Origin: Myxococcales bacterium
GTDB taxonomy: Bacteria > Myxococcota_A > Polyangia > Nannocystales > Nannocystaceae
Length of the DNA: 5,023 bases
Reading direction: 5' to 3'
Assembly (NCBI GenBank): GCA_020431135.1
Contig: JAGQIT010000710.1
Coordinates: forward strand, 1 to 5,023
In this document: positions 1 to 5,023 of the stretch, one piece after another
How the letters are laid out: the number at the start of each line of letters is the position of its first letter
Numbering within the stretch: the stretch's first letter is position 1
Notes under the pieces: model-generated
Databases searched by the model: none
What the model was told of the DNA's origin: nothing
Seen by the model: the letters and a program-made list of their open reading frames with translations, nothing else
Position numbers and translations under genes: made by a program

Positions 1-2
1 CC

Positions 3-716
3 CAGCTCGTCCGCCGCGGCGTCGATCCGGCGGCCTTCTACGACGAGTTCCTCCGGGTGCGCGGGCTCTTTCGGGCCGGGGGCGTCCGCCGGGACGAGCC
101 GCGCGAGGCCATCGCCGCCCTCCTCCTCGGTGAGGTCGCCGGCGGCGTCGAGGTCGGCCGCGACGAGGTCACGCGGCTGCGGGCGATCTACGAGGCGCTG
201 AAGGGCCACCACTGGTTCCTCACCGGCGCCGACGATCTCCCGGCCTGCGCCCTCCTCGTCGGCGAGGCCGGGACGCCCGCGGCGATCGCCGACGGCGTCG
301 AGGCGATCTACGCGGCGCTGCAGGGCGTCGGCCTCGGGCCCGGCGATCCGCTCCAGCGCGTAGCGATGAACCTCTACCTCGGGCGGCGCGACGGCGCCTG
401 CGCGCGGGTCGGGGCGCTGCGGGCCGCCTTCGTCGCGGCGGAGCAGCCGATCCGACCGCTCGAGTACCCGGGGCTGTCGCTCCTCGGGCTGATCACGGGG
501 GCGAGCGCCCCCTCCCTGAGCGCCGAGGTCGTTCAGCTCAAGGAGCGCGTCGTCGTCGAGCTCGGCGCGACCCCCGGGGAGGCCTTCAACATCGCGGCGA
601 GCCTCGTCTATCTCGGGGACGCGGGAGCGGGCGCCGACGCTGCGGCCATGCGGATCCTCGACCTCGAGCTCCTGCTCCTGGCCTACTTCTTCGGGGTCTC
701 GCTCTCGACGTACTGA
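3..716 (+). CDS. 3' part of a soluble protein, probably DUF4003-like (5' end outside window)
   Basis: The reading frame is open from the first complete codon at position 3 to the TGA at 714-716. This gives 237 visible residues, and the true start is probably upstream. A GTG at 57 could serve as a start, but it has no Shine-Dalgarno sequence, and the residues before it (for example DPAAFYDEFLRV) look like normal protein. The middle has the pattern IYEALKGHHWFLTGADDLPA, then a roughly 30-residue spacer with EAIYAALQGVGLGPGDPLQRVAMNLYLG. From memory this resembles DUF4003 proteins, with their 'FLT-x-x-DD-x-P' block and the later 'LQ' helix. That family has no established biochemical role. The protein is helical, has no signal peptide or clear membrane span, and ends in a hydrophobic stretch (LDLELLLLAYFFGVSLSTY). 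No catalytic motif is visible. The coding call is secure; the family call is tentative. Confidence 0.8.
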   Translation, partial: QLVRRGVDPAAFYDEFLRVRGLFRAGGVRRDEPREAIAALLLGEVAGGVEVGRDEVTRLRAIYEALKGHHWFLTGADDLPACALLVGEAGTPAAIADGVEAIYAALQGVGLGPGDPLQRVAMNLYLGRRDGACARVGALRAAFVAAEQPIRPLEYPGLSLLGLITGASAPSLSAEVVQLKERVVVELGATPGEAFNIAASLVYLGDAGAGADAAAMRILDLELLLLAYFFGVSLSTY

Positions 717-799
717 CCAGTGCCGTGGGCTGTATTACGGGTCAGGCGCGGGAGAACCATCGGGCTGCGCGATCACGCGCGTTGTGGTACTCGGCCCGT

Positions 800-1054
800 A
801 TGTCCGAGAAACCAGCCAAGCCGAGCGTCGCCCAGACCCTCTTCGCGTACGTCGCCATCGCCACCGGGCTGATGGCCTTCTTCCAGTCCGGGATGCGCGG
901 CCACGGCGTCGGCTGGGAGGAGATGGCGCTCTACTCGGGGCCGGCGATCGTCTGCGGGTTGATCGCGATCGCCATCCGCCGCAACCGCCTCGGGATCACC
1001 GCGCTGATCTGCGGGGTCATCCTCGGCGCGGTCGGCTTCGTCCTCGGCGCCTAG
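800..1054 (+). CDS. Small three-helix integral membrane protein, function unknown
   Basis: This is an 84-residue protein starting MSEKPAKPSVAQTLF. The ATG at 800 is chosen over an in-frame GTG at 725 because the extra 25 residues would be polar and arginine-rich, unlike a membrane-protein leader. Three hydrophobic segments are visible: about residues 13-31 (AYVAIATGLMAFF), 46-59 (GPAIVCGLIAIAI) and 64-84 (a Gly-rich helix ending VGFVLGA). The basic RRNR at 60-63 lies between helices 2 and 3 and, by the positive-inside rule, should be cytoplasmic. No enzyme or transporter motif is seen, and no family is recognised. There is no convincing Shine-Dalgarno within 20 bases of the start; the nearest purine run (GGGAG, about 751) is too far away. 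It lies 83 bases after the upstream gene on the same strand, so co-transcription is possible but not shown. The stop is TAG at 1052-1054. Confidence 0.72.
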   Translation: MSEKPAKPSVAQTLFAYVAIATGLMAFFQSGMRGHGVGWEEMALYSGPAIVCGLIAIAIRRNRLGITALICGVILGAVGFVLGA

Positions 1055-1084
1055 CAGCCTCTCCGAGTTCTCCGTCGCGCGGCC

Positions 1085-1189
1085 ATGTCGGCCTTCGCGG
1101 CGCGGAGCGTCAACCAGCTCGTCCGCGGCGCGCCGGTCCACAACCTCGCGCCGCGGACCGGCGGCAGCGAGCGCGAGGGGCCGAAGTGA
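1085..1189 (+). pseudogene. 34-codon reading frame, possible 3' relic of a lost gene
   Basis: An ATG at 1085 opens a 34-residue frame (MSAFAARSVNQLVRGAPVHN, continuing LAPRTGG) that stops at TGA 1187-1189. The same frame is open back to the TAG of the membrane-protein gene at 1052, so no start is forced. There is no Shine-Dalgarno. The segment ARSVNQLVRGAPVHNL loosely resembles the last helix and 'G-x-P-x-x-N' tail of D-2-hydroxyacid dehydrogenases. This is only a visual impression over about 16 residues. Its stop falls exactly where the minus-strand aldo/keto reductase relic breaks off, which would fit a deletion that joined two gene remnants. It could equally be chance open frame in GC-rich DNA, or a small gene. 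Confidence 0.25.
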
Positions 1190-1323
1190 AGTTGCCGCCG
1201 GCGTCGACGTAGCGGTCGAGCACCGCCGCGCCCCCTCATCGGAGGCGGTCCATCCGACGACGTTCCCGCCGAGGCAGAGGGGTGGACGTCGAGCTCGGTG
1301 CTGGCGAGGGCGGTGCTGGTAAT
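1188..1323 (-). pseudogene. Decayed N-terminal fragment of an aldo/keto reductase
   Basis: Read on the minus strand, three short pieces in three frames line up in order with the first 45 or so residues of the aldo/keto reductase superfamily. Piece 1 (1323-1279) reads ALASTELDVHP, matching the usual 'xLGxTxLxVHP/SP' start. Piece 2 (1279 to about 1235) reads LCLGGNVVGWTASDEGA, matching strand beta-1 'LCLGGNVFGWTADE'. Piece 3 (about 1230-1188) reads AVLDRYVDAGGNF, matching helix alpha-1 and the beginning of beta-2 'GGNFIDTAD'. Piece 2 is reached by what looks like loss of one base in a C run (plus-strand G run 1279-1282). Piece 3 is reached by a second shift within the G/C-rich run near 1228-1238. 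An ATT (1323-1321) sits where the start ATG would be. The match ends just before the catalytic Asp of the D-Y-K-H tetrad, and nothing further downstream resembles the rest of the roughly 320-residue barrel. It cannot encode an enzyme. The three-frame order of diagnostic motifs makes chance unlikely. Confidence 0.68.
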
Positions 1324-1422
1324 GGGCGGGCTTCTATAGCAGTCGCGGCGCGGGCGTCGGCCGAGCGGCGCTGCGACCTCGACGAGGGCGGCGCGATGAT
1401 GAGCCGCGGCGCGGGGTTCTGG

Positions 1423-1446
1423 GTCGACGTCGACGTCGACGTCGAC
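1423..1446. repeat. Perfect (GTCGAC)4 tandem palindrome
   Basis: Four exact head-to-tail copies of GTCGAC occupy 24 bases. Since GTCGAC is its own reverse complement, the whole tract is a perfect palindrome on both strands. It lies in the non-coding stretch, about 230 bases before the first lipoprotein gene. In one frame it reads Val-Asp repeats, but no credible gene contains it. It may be a slipped-strand microsatellite, a protein-binding site, or an accidental result of GC-rich drift. The same GACGTCGAC string recurs at the module boundaries of the downstream lipoprotein gene. Confidence 0.85.
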
Positions 1447-1596
1447 GCGGAGGAGGCGGTACGATCCGGCGGGTCTCGTCGAAGGCGGACCGCGTGTCGA
1501 CGCGGCGGTCCGCGGCCGCGGCGAGGCCTCGCGATCGCGTCCGCGTCGGCTCGCCTCAGGCGGCCGCGTGGCCGCGAAGCGCGTCCGTTCGCCGCG

Positions 1597-1648
1597 AAAA
1601 CGCGCGTGCATTTTTTCTGGATCAACTTCGTTGTGGCGGCGACTTAAC
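1597..1648 (+). promoter_or_regulatory. AT-richer leader, probable promoter region of the lipoprotein operon
   Basis: This is the only AT-richer patch in the vicinity. It contains AAAA (1597-1600), TTTTTT (1611-1616), TTGTGG (1631-1636) and CTTAA (1643-1647), in a background of almost pure G/C. It ends about 30 bases before the ATG of the first lipoprotein gene. No pair of -35 and -10 boxes with normal spacing can be assigned, and no sigma-54 GG/GC pattern fits. The call rests on position and base composition only. Confidence 0.3.
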
Positions 1649-1663
1649 CACCGGCCCCCCTGT

Positions 1664-1670
1664 GGAGGTG
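1664..1670 (+). promoter_or_regulatory. Ribosome binding site GGAGGTG
   Basis: A near-perfect Shine-Dalgarno sequence lies seven bases before the ATG at 1678. It fixes the start of the six-module lipoprotein and agrees with the signal peptide that follows immediately. Confidence 0.85.
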
Positions 1671-1677
1671 CGCCTCG

Positions 1678-3699
1678 ATGAAAGACCCAGCTCGCTCGCT
1701 TCGCAACCTCGGCCTGGCCCGACTCACCTTGCTGTTGCCGCTCGTCGCCGTGGGCTGCGGCGACGACAGCTCGCAGGACGAGACGTCCGCGACGACGACG
1801 GCGACGACGGCGACGACGGACCCGGAGACGACGGGCGGCGGGGACACGACCGGCGGCTGGGTCGACGACTGTGAGGGCATCGAGCTCGCGCAGGACGGGG
1901 TCCTCGACCTCGACGTCCCGGCGGCCGAGTACGTCGTCATCAGCGGTCAGGTCCGCCTCAACGGCGAGACCCTGCCGGACACCGACGCCCCGCGCGGCTC
2001 GCTGCGCTTCGACTACACGCCGACCGTCGGCGCGCCGGGGAGCGCGACCTATGTTCTCGGGGACACCGGCGCCGAGAACTACACCGTCGTCGTCCCGGCG
2101 GGCGCGGCCTCGGTGCACTACGTCCCCGACGAGGGCCTGTGCGGGGCCCACCCCGAGGGGCCGATGCCGTGCACCGGCGGGGTGCTCGTCGCTCAGCTGA
2201 CGCTCGCGGACTCGGGGGTGCTCGACGTCGACATCCCGGCGATCGTCGCCAGCGGCGGCGTCACGCAGGACGGCGGCGCGCTCCCGGACGCCGCCGACGA
2301 TCGCGGTCACCTCGAGTTCGTCGCCCGCAGCGGAGGGGTCGCCGCGACCGCGGCCTTCGGCGCCGACGGCCCGGGGAGCTACTCGGTCGCGCTCTTCCCC
2401 GGCTCCTACGACGTCGCCTTCGCCGGCAACGCGGGGCTCTGCGCCGAGGGTCCGGCGCCGGTGCCCTGCAACCGCGGGGTCGTGCTCTCGGGCCTGACCC
2501 TCGAGTCCTCCGGGGTGCTCGACGTCGACGTGCCGCGGGTCGAGATAAGCGGCGCCGTGACGGTCAACGGCTCGCCGATGACCGACGGCGCGGCCGACCG
2601 CGGCTCGCTCAGCTTCAACGCCGCCGGCGGGGCGGAGGGCGGCGGCCTCGCGACTCCGCCCTTCGACGCCGCGGGGCCGGTCACCTACGGCGTCAGCCTG
2701 GTCGCCGGCAGCTACGCCGTCGCGCTCGTCGCCAACCCCGGGCAGTGCACCGGCGATCCGGCGCCGACGCCCTGCGTCGGCGGCCCGCTGCTGCCGTCGA
2801 TCGAGCTCACGAACTCCGGGGTGCTCGACGTCGACATCCCGCGGATCGACGTCAGCGGCAAGATCACCCTCGCGGGCGCCGACCTCCCTGACGAGTCGGG
2901 GGATCGCGGCGCCGTCGCCTTCGGCCTCGACGGCGGCGACGCGGCGTCGGTGCCCCTCGAGAGCACGGGGGCGCTCACCTACGCGCTCAGCGTCCTGCCG
3001 GGCAAGTACGCGATCTCGCTGGCCGCCAACGCCGGGCTCTGCGACGGCGAGACGGCGCCGTCGATGCCCTGCGGCGGCGGCGAGCTGCAGACGCTCGACC
3101 TCAACGCCAGCGGCGTCCTCGACGTCGACATCCCGGTCGTCACGATCGCCGGCAAGGTCCGCCTCGACGGCGGGGCGCTCCCCGATCAGACGGTCGACCG
3201 CGGCAGCGTCGTCTTCGCGGGCGCGGGCGAGGGCAGCGTCGCCGTCCCCCTCACCACCGGCGCCTTCGACGGCTACGCGATCACGATGATGCCCGGCACC
3301 TACGACGTCAGCTACGCCGCGTCGTCGATGGACTGCGTCGGCCTCCCGGACGACGCGATGCCCTGCGGCGGCGGCCGCCTGGCGACCGGGATCGCGCTGA
3401 CGTCCGACGGCGTCTATGACGTCGACATCCCGTCGATCGACATCTCGGGCAACGTGACCTACGCGGGCGGCTCGCTCCCGAACCTCACGCTCTCGCGCGG
3501 CACCGTGCAATGGACGCGCGCCGGCGAGGGCGCCGGGCCGGCGATCGACCTCGGCACCGACGGCCCGAAGTCCTACGCGGTCGCTATCATCCCAGGACGC
3601 TGGGTGGTCGGCCTTAGTGCGAACGCGGAGCTCTGCGACGACTCCGTCCCTGACTTCCCCTGCACCGACCAGATGCTGCTCGGCTGCGACACGCCCTAG
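1678..3699 (+). CDS. Secreted lipoprotein with six tandem ~100-residue beta-type modules
   Basis: This is a 673-residue protein whose start is fixed by the GGAGGTG site. Residues 1-26 form a lipoprotein signal peptide: Arg-containing n-region, hydrophobic LTLLLPLVAVG, then Cys27 as the lipid site (AVGC, a slightly atypical lipobox). Residues 28-61 are a flexible Asp/Thr/Gly linker (TTTATTATTDPETTGG type). From residue 75, six modules follow, starting at residues 75, 181, 280, 382, 480 and 579. Each begins VLDVDIP (variants LDLDVP, VYDVDIP), continues with a 'SGxVxxxGxxLPD....RGxxxF' block, then 'YxVxxxPGxYxVxxxAN', and closes with C-x8 or 9-C preceded by Pro. The pattern suggests beta-sandwich domains of the carboxypeptidase-regulatory/Ig-like kind; I do not recognise an exact family. 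No catalytic residues are apparent. It probably sits on the outer membrane or cell surface as a rod-like adhesin or scaffold. A Cys-rich lipoprotein gene follows after 18 bases. Confidence 0.9.
   Translation: MKDPARSLRNLGLARLTLLLPLVAVGCGDDSSQDETSATTTATTATTDPETTGGGDTTGGWVDDCEGIELAQDGVLDLDVPAAEYVVISGQVRLNGETLPDTDAPRGSLRFDYTPTVGAPGSATYVLGDTGAENYTVVVPAGAASVHYVPDEGLCGAHPEGPMPCTGGVLVAQLTLADSGVLDVDIPAIVASGGVTQDGGALPDAADDRGHLEFVARSGGVAATAAFGADGPGSYSVALFPGSYDVAFAGNAGLCAEGPAPVPCNRGVVLSGLTLESSGVLDVDVPRVEISGAVTVNGSPMTDGAADRGSLSFNAAGGAEGGGLATPPFDAAGPVTYGVSLVAGSYAVALVANPGQCTGDPAPTPCVGGPLLPSIELTNSGVLDVDIPRIDVSGKITLAGADLPDESGDRGAVAFGLDGGDAASVPLESTGALTYALSVLPGKYAISLAANAGLCDGETAPSMPCGGGELQTLDLNASGVLDVDIPVVTIAGKVRLDGGALPDQTVDRGSVVFAGAGEGSVAVPLTTGAFDGYAITMMPGTYDVSYAASSMDCVGLPDDAMPCGGGRLATGIALTSDGVYDVDIPSIDISGNVTYAGGSLPNLTLSRGTVQWTRAGEGAGPAIDLGTDGPKSYAVAIIPGRWVVGLSANAELCDDSVPDFPCTDQMLLGCDTP
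1789..1818 (+). repeat. ACG/GCG codon repeat encoding the Thr/Ala linker
   Basis: Ten consecutive codons are either ACG or GCG, coding the Thr/Ala tract at residues 38-47 just after the lipid-attachment Cys. Such tracts can change length by slippage. Here it works as a flexible, possibly glycosylated, tether between membrane anchor and folded modules; that role is inferred. Confidence 0.7.
1900..3696 (+). repeat. Six tandem coding modules of 285-318 bases
   Basis: Module starts are at 1900, 2218, 2515, 2821, 3115 and 3412, giving lengths of 318, 297, 306, 294, 297 and 285 bases (106, 99, 102, 98, 99 and 95 residues). Every module begins with a nearly identical 21-base block coding VLDVDIP. 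The copies starting at 2218 and 2821 are identical over that block, and the others differ at one to four bases. Between these blocks the modules have diverged strongly in sequence, but keep the Cys pair, the RG motif and the PGxY motif. Confidence 0.9.
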
Positions 3700-3705
3700 G
3701 CGGCG

Positions 3706-3711
3706 AAGGAG
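3706..3711 (+). promoter_or_regulatory. Ribosome binding site AAGGAG
   Basis: A strong Shine-Dalgarno sequence lies in the 18-base gap between the two lipoprotein genes, six bases before the ATG at 3718. It fixes the start of the Cys-rich lipoprotein. There is no room for a separate promoter or terminator in the gap, which supports co-transcription. Confidence 0.88.
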
Positions 3712-3717
3712 AACCCC

Positions 3718-5010
3718 ATGACCTCCGTCCATCACCCCCTCCGCGGCGCGCTGCGGGCCGCGCTCTTCTCAATCACGGCGACCCTCGCCCTCGCGTGCAG
3801 CGGTTCCGATCCGAGCGGCGACACCGAGAGCTCGACGAGCAACGGCTCGAGCGCGACCAACGGCACGAGCGCGACGACGAATTCGACCGGCGGCACGTCG
3901 GACACCGGCTCGGATCCCCTCGAGTGCAGCGGCTGCGCCGACGACCAGGTGTGCATTCAGGGCGAGTGCACCGACGTCCCCGACATGTGCCCGTGCCCGG
4001 TCGAGACCTACTGCGACCTCGGCATGAACAAGTGCGTCATCGGCTGCACCTCGGACGCCGAGTGCGATGAGGGCCGGATCTGCGACACCGTCAAGCGCGA
4101 GTGCTTCGTCGGCTGCCGCAAGGACGTCGACTGCGGCAAGGGCGAGATCTGCGAGGGCCTCTCGTGCGTCGAGGGCTGCCGCGACGACAGCGGCTGCGAC
4201 GTCGCCGGCGAGATCTGCGATCAGATGATGTGCCGCCCCGGCTGCTACGCCGACGCTGACTGCCCGCTCGAGGAGCTCTGCGACACCGACGCCAAGGAGT
4301 GCTACGCCGGCTGCAACTCGATCGACAACTGCGGCGACGGGAAGATCTGCAAGGGCGGCGTGTGCCAGGTCGGCTGCCTCGACATCTCGTGGTGCGACGC
4401 CGGCGAGATCTGCAAGGACGACAAGTGCGTCGTCGGCTGCCTCACGGACAACGACTGCGGCGACGGCCAGGTCTGCTTCAACGACAAGTGCATCATCGGC
4501 TGCGCCCAGAGCTCGGAGTGTCCGCTCGGCCAGTTCTGCTACAACGCCGAGTGCACCGTGGGCTGCGGCGCGCCGGGCGGGTCGGAGGCGAGCGGCGACG
4601 AGACGCGCTGCCCCTACGGCAACGGCTGCAAGGCGCTCGGCTGCGACGGCGGCGGCAACAACTGCGCGGCCTTCGAGTGCTCGGAGGAGTGCGAGGGCTC
4701 GTGCAACGAGAGCGCGCAGGAGCCCTACGTCTGCTACGAGGACTACAACATGAGCAACGGGCTGTGCATGCCGGAGTGCGTCAGCGACAACGACTGCCCG
4801 AACGGCGAGTTCTGCGAGCCGCACGCCTACCCGGCGGACAACCCGAACAACGTGATCAACCTGTGCCGGCCGGCGTGCAACTCCAACTCGGACTGCGCAG
4901 ACATGTACTTCATGGGCGCGCCTTGGGACTGCCAGTGCTTCCAGGGCTTCTGCGGCTACGAGTTCATGATGGGCTTCCCGCTCTTTTGCACCTACGGGTC
5001 GCCGGGCTGA
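3718..5010 (+). CDS. Cysteine-rich secreted lipoprotein with eight four-Cys repeats
   Basis: This is a 430-residue protein. Residues 1-26 form a lipoprotein signal peptide: HHPLRGALR n-region, hydrophobic AALFSITATLALA, then Cys27. Residues 28-67 are a Ser/Thr/Gly/Asn linker. After it come about 60 further Cys residues. Residues 69-108 hold a degenerate Cys module with a CPC motif. Residues 109-281 hold eight tandem repeats of 21-23 residues, pattern GC-x4or5-C-x5or6-C-x4to6-C-x2, usually with acidic residues before the second Cys and G-E/Q-I/V/F before the third. Residues 282-430 are an irregular Cys-rich tail with two more repeat-like stretches (ECVSDNDCPNGEFC, ACNSNSDC). The repeats resemble small disulfide knots of the kind seen in Dickkopf-like or EGF-like extracellular proteins. 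No enzymatic motif is seen. Export and oxidative folding are expected, with the protein held in the outer membrane. It follows the six-module lipoprotein by 18 bases in the same operon. Binding partner and function are unknown. Confidence 0.9.
   Translation: MTSVHHPLRGALRAALFSITATLALACSGSDPSGDTESSTSNGSSATNGTSATTNSTGGTSDTGSDPLECSGCADDQVCIQGECTDVPDMCPCPVETYCDLGMNKCVIGCTSDAECDEGRICDTVKRECFVGCRKDVDCGKGEICEGLSCVEGCRDDSGCDVAGEICDQMMCRPGCYADADCPLEELCDTDAKECYAGCNSIDNCGDGKICKGGVCQVGCLDISWCDAGEICKDDKCVVGCLTDNDCGDGQVCFNDKCIIGCAQSSECPLGQFCYNAECTVGCGAPGGSEASGDETRCPYGNGCKALGCDGGGNNCAAFECSEECEGSCNESAQEPYVCYEDYNMSNGLCMPECVSDNDCPNGEFCEPHAYPADNPNNVINLCRPACNSNSDCADMYFMGAPWDCQCFQGFCGYEFMMGFPLFCTYGSPG
4042..4560 (+). 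repeat. Eight tandem 63-69-base four-Cys modules
   Basis: The modules begin at residues 109, 132, 153, 175, 198, 219, 240 and 261, with lengths of 23, 21, 22, 23, 21, 21, 21 and 21 residues. All 32 expected Cys are present. At DNA level the 12-base string GGCGAGATCTGC recurs exactly in modules 2, 3 and 6 (4141, 4207, 4402), which suggests duplication or gene conversion between modules. Confidence 0.9.
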
Positions 5011-5023
5011 GGCAGGGACGCGT

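Larger units (their letters stand above)
1324..1677. other. Non-coding stretch upstream of the lipoprotein operon
   Basis: Apart from the (GTCGAC)4 tract and the leader features near its right end, I see no gene here. Open frames exist on both strands, but they are composed of low-complexity Arg/Ala/Pro/Ser, as expected when stop codons are rare by base composition. They show no conserved motif and no ribosome binding site. The right-hand end must hold the promoter of the lipoprotein pair, because the nearest intact upstream gene ends over 600 bases away. Confidence 0.5.

Noticed and set aside
725..799. Upstream GTG start for the small membrane protein
   Set aside because: It would add 25 polar, Arg-rich residues before the first helix. 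The GTG has no Shine-Dalgarno, and the ATG at 800 gives a normal membrane-protein N-terminus.
1423..1446. Possible CRISPR or iteron array
   Set aside because: It is one uninterrupted hexamer tract with no spacers, and no further copies at regular distance in the intergenic DNA.
1593..1616. Rho-independent terminator-like CGCG-AAAA-CGCG followed by a six-T run
   Set aside because: The stem has only four base pairs, and six bases separate it from the T run. No intact gene ends just upstream. It is better explained as part of the AT-richer leader.
1282..1647. Plus-strand 121-codon frame reading through the (GTCGAC)4 tract as Val-Asp repeats
   Set aside because: There is no ribosome binding site or domain pattern, the composition is low-complexity Arg/Ala/Gly, and it partly overlaps the minus-strand aldo/keto reductase relic.
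2139..2891. 250-codon plus-strand frame inside the first lipoprotein gene
   Set aside because: It is an extremely Arg-rich (GRRR-type) out-of-frame shadow, with no start signal and a complete overlap by a well-supported gene.
1051..3735. 894-codon open frame on the minus strand across the first lipoprotein gene
   Set aside because: It is antisense to a gene with a ribosome binding site, signal peptide and six conserved modules. Its product is repetitive Arg/Ala/Val/Gly/Asp with no motif, the expected shadow of GC-rich third-position bias. A short part of it (1279-1323) does overlap the aldo/keto reductase relic.
3769..4824. 351-codon open frame on the minus strand opposite the Cys-rich lipoprotein
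   Set aside because: The product is Ala/Val/Leu-rich low complexity, produced by reading Cys and Gly codons in reverse. It has no motif or ribosome binding site, and the plus-strand gene is unmistakable.

Overview
The window is very GC-rich. Coding frames show the strong G/C third-position bias of a high-GC delta-proteobacterial genome. Two long predicted lipoproteins have Thr/Ser/Gly-rich linkers directly after the lipid-attachment Cys, followed by tandem secreted repeats (one type extremely Cys-rich). This style is common in Myxococcota, especially Nannocystaceae-like and other Polyangia lineages. The taxon is an inference from style, since no marker gene is present.

Layout, left to right: (1) 3-716, the 3' part of a + strand gene for a soluble, probably DUF4003-like protein whose start lies outside the window. 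(2) 800-1054, a small three-helix membrane protein of unknown function. (3) 1055-1677, a 620-base stretch without an intact gene. It holds a 34-codon reading frame, a decayed and twice frameshifted N-terminal fragment of an aldo/keto reductase on the minus strand (about 1188-1323), a perfect (GTCGAC)4 palindromic tract, and a short AT-richer patch before the next gene. (4) 1678-3699, a 673-residue lipoprotein built of six tandem modules of about 100 residues, each with one Cys pair. (5) 3718-5010, a 430-residue lipoprotein with about 61 Cys, including eight tandem 21-23-residue four-Cys modules.

The last two genes lie 18 bases apart, each with a good Shine-Dalgarno sequence, and almost certainly form one operon. 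They look like a pair of co-expressed, disulfide-stabilised envelope or surface lipoproteins. Their function cannot be named from sequence. They are the most plausible candidate here for an undescribed system: a repeat-built, disulfide-rich surface structure. The aldo/keto reductase relic is the other notable discovery, because it shows that the apparently empty intergenic region is a scar of gene loss.
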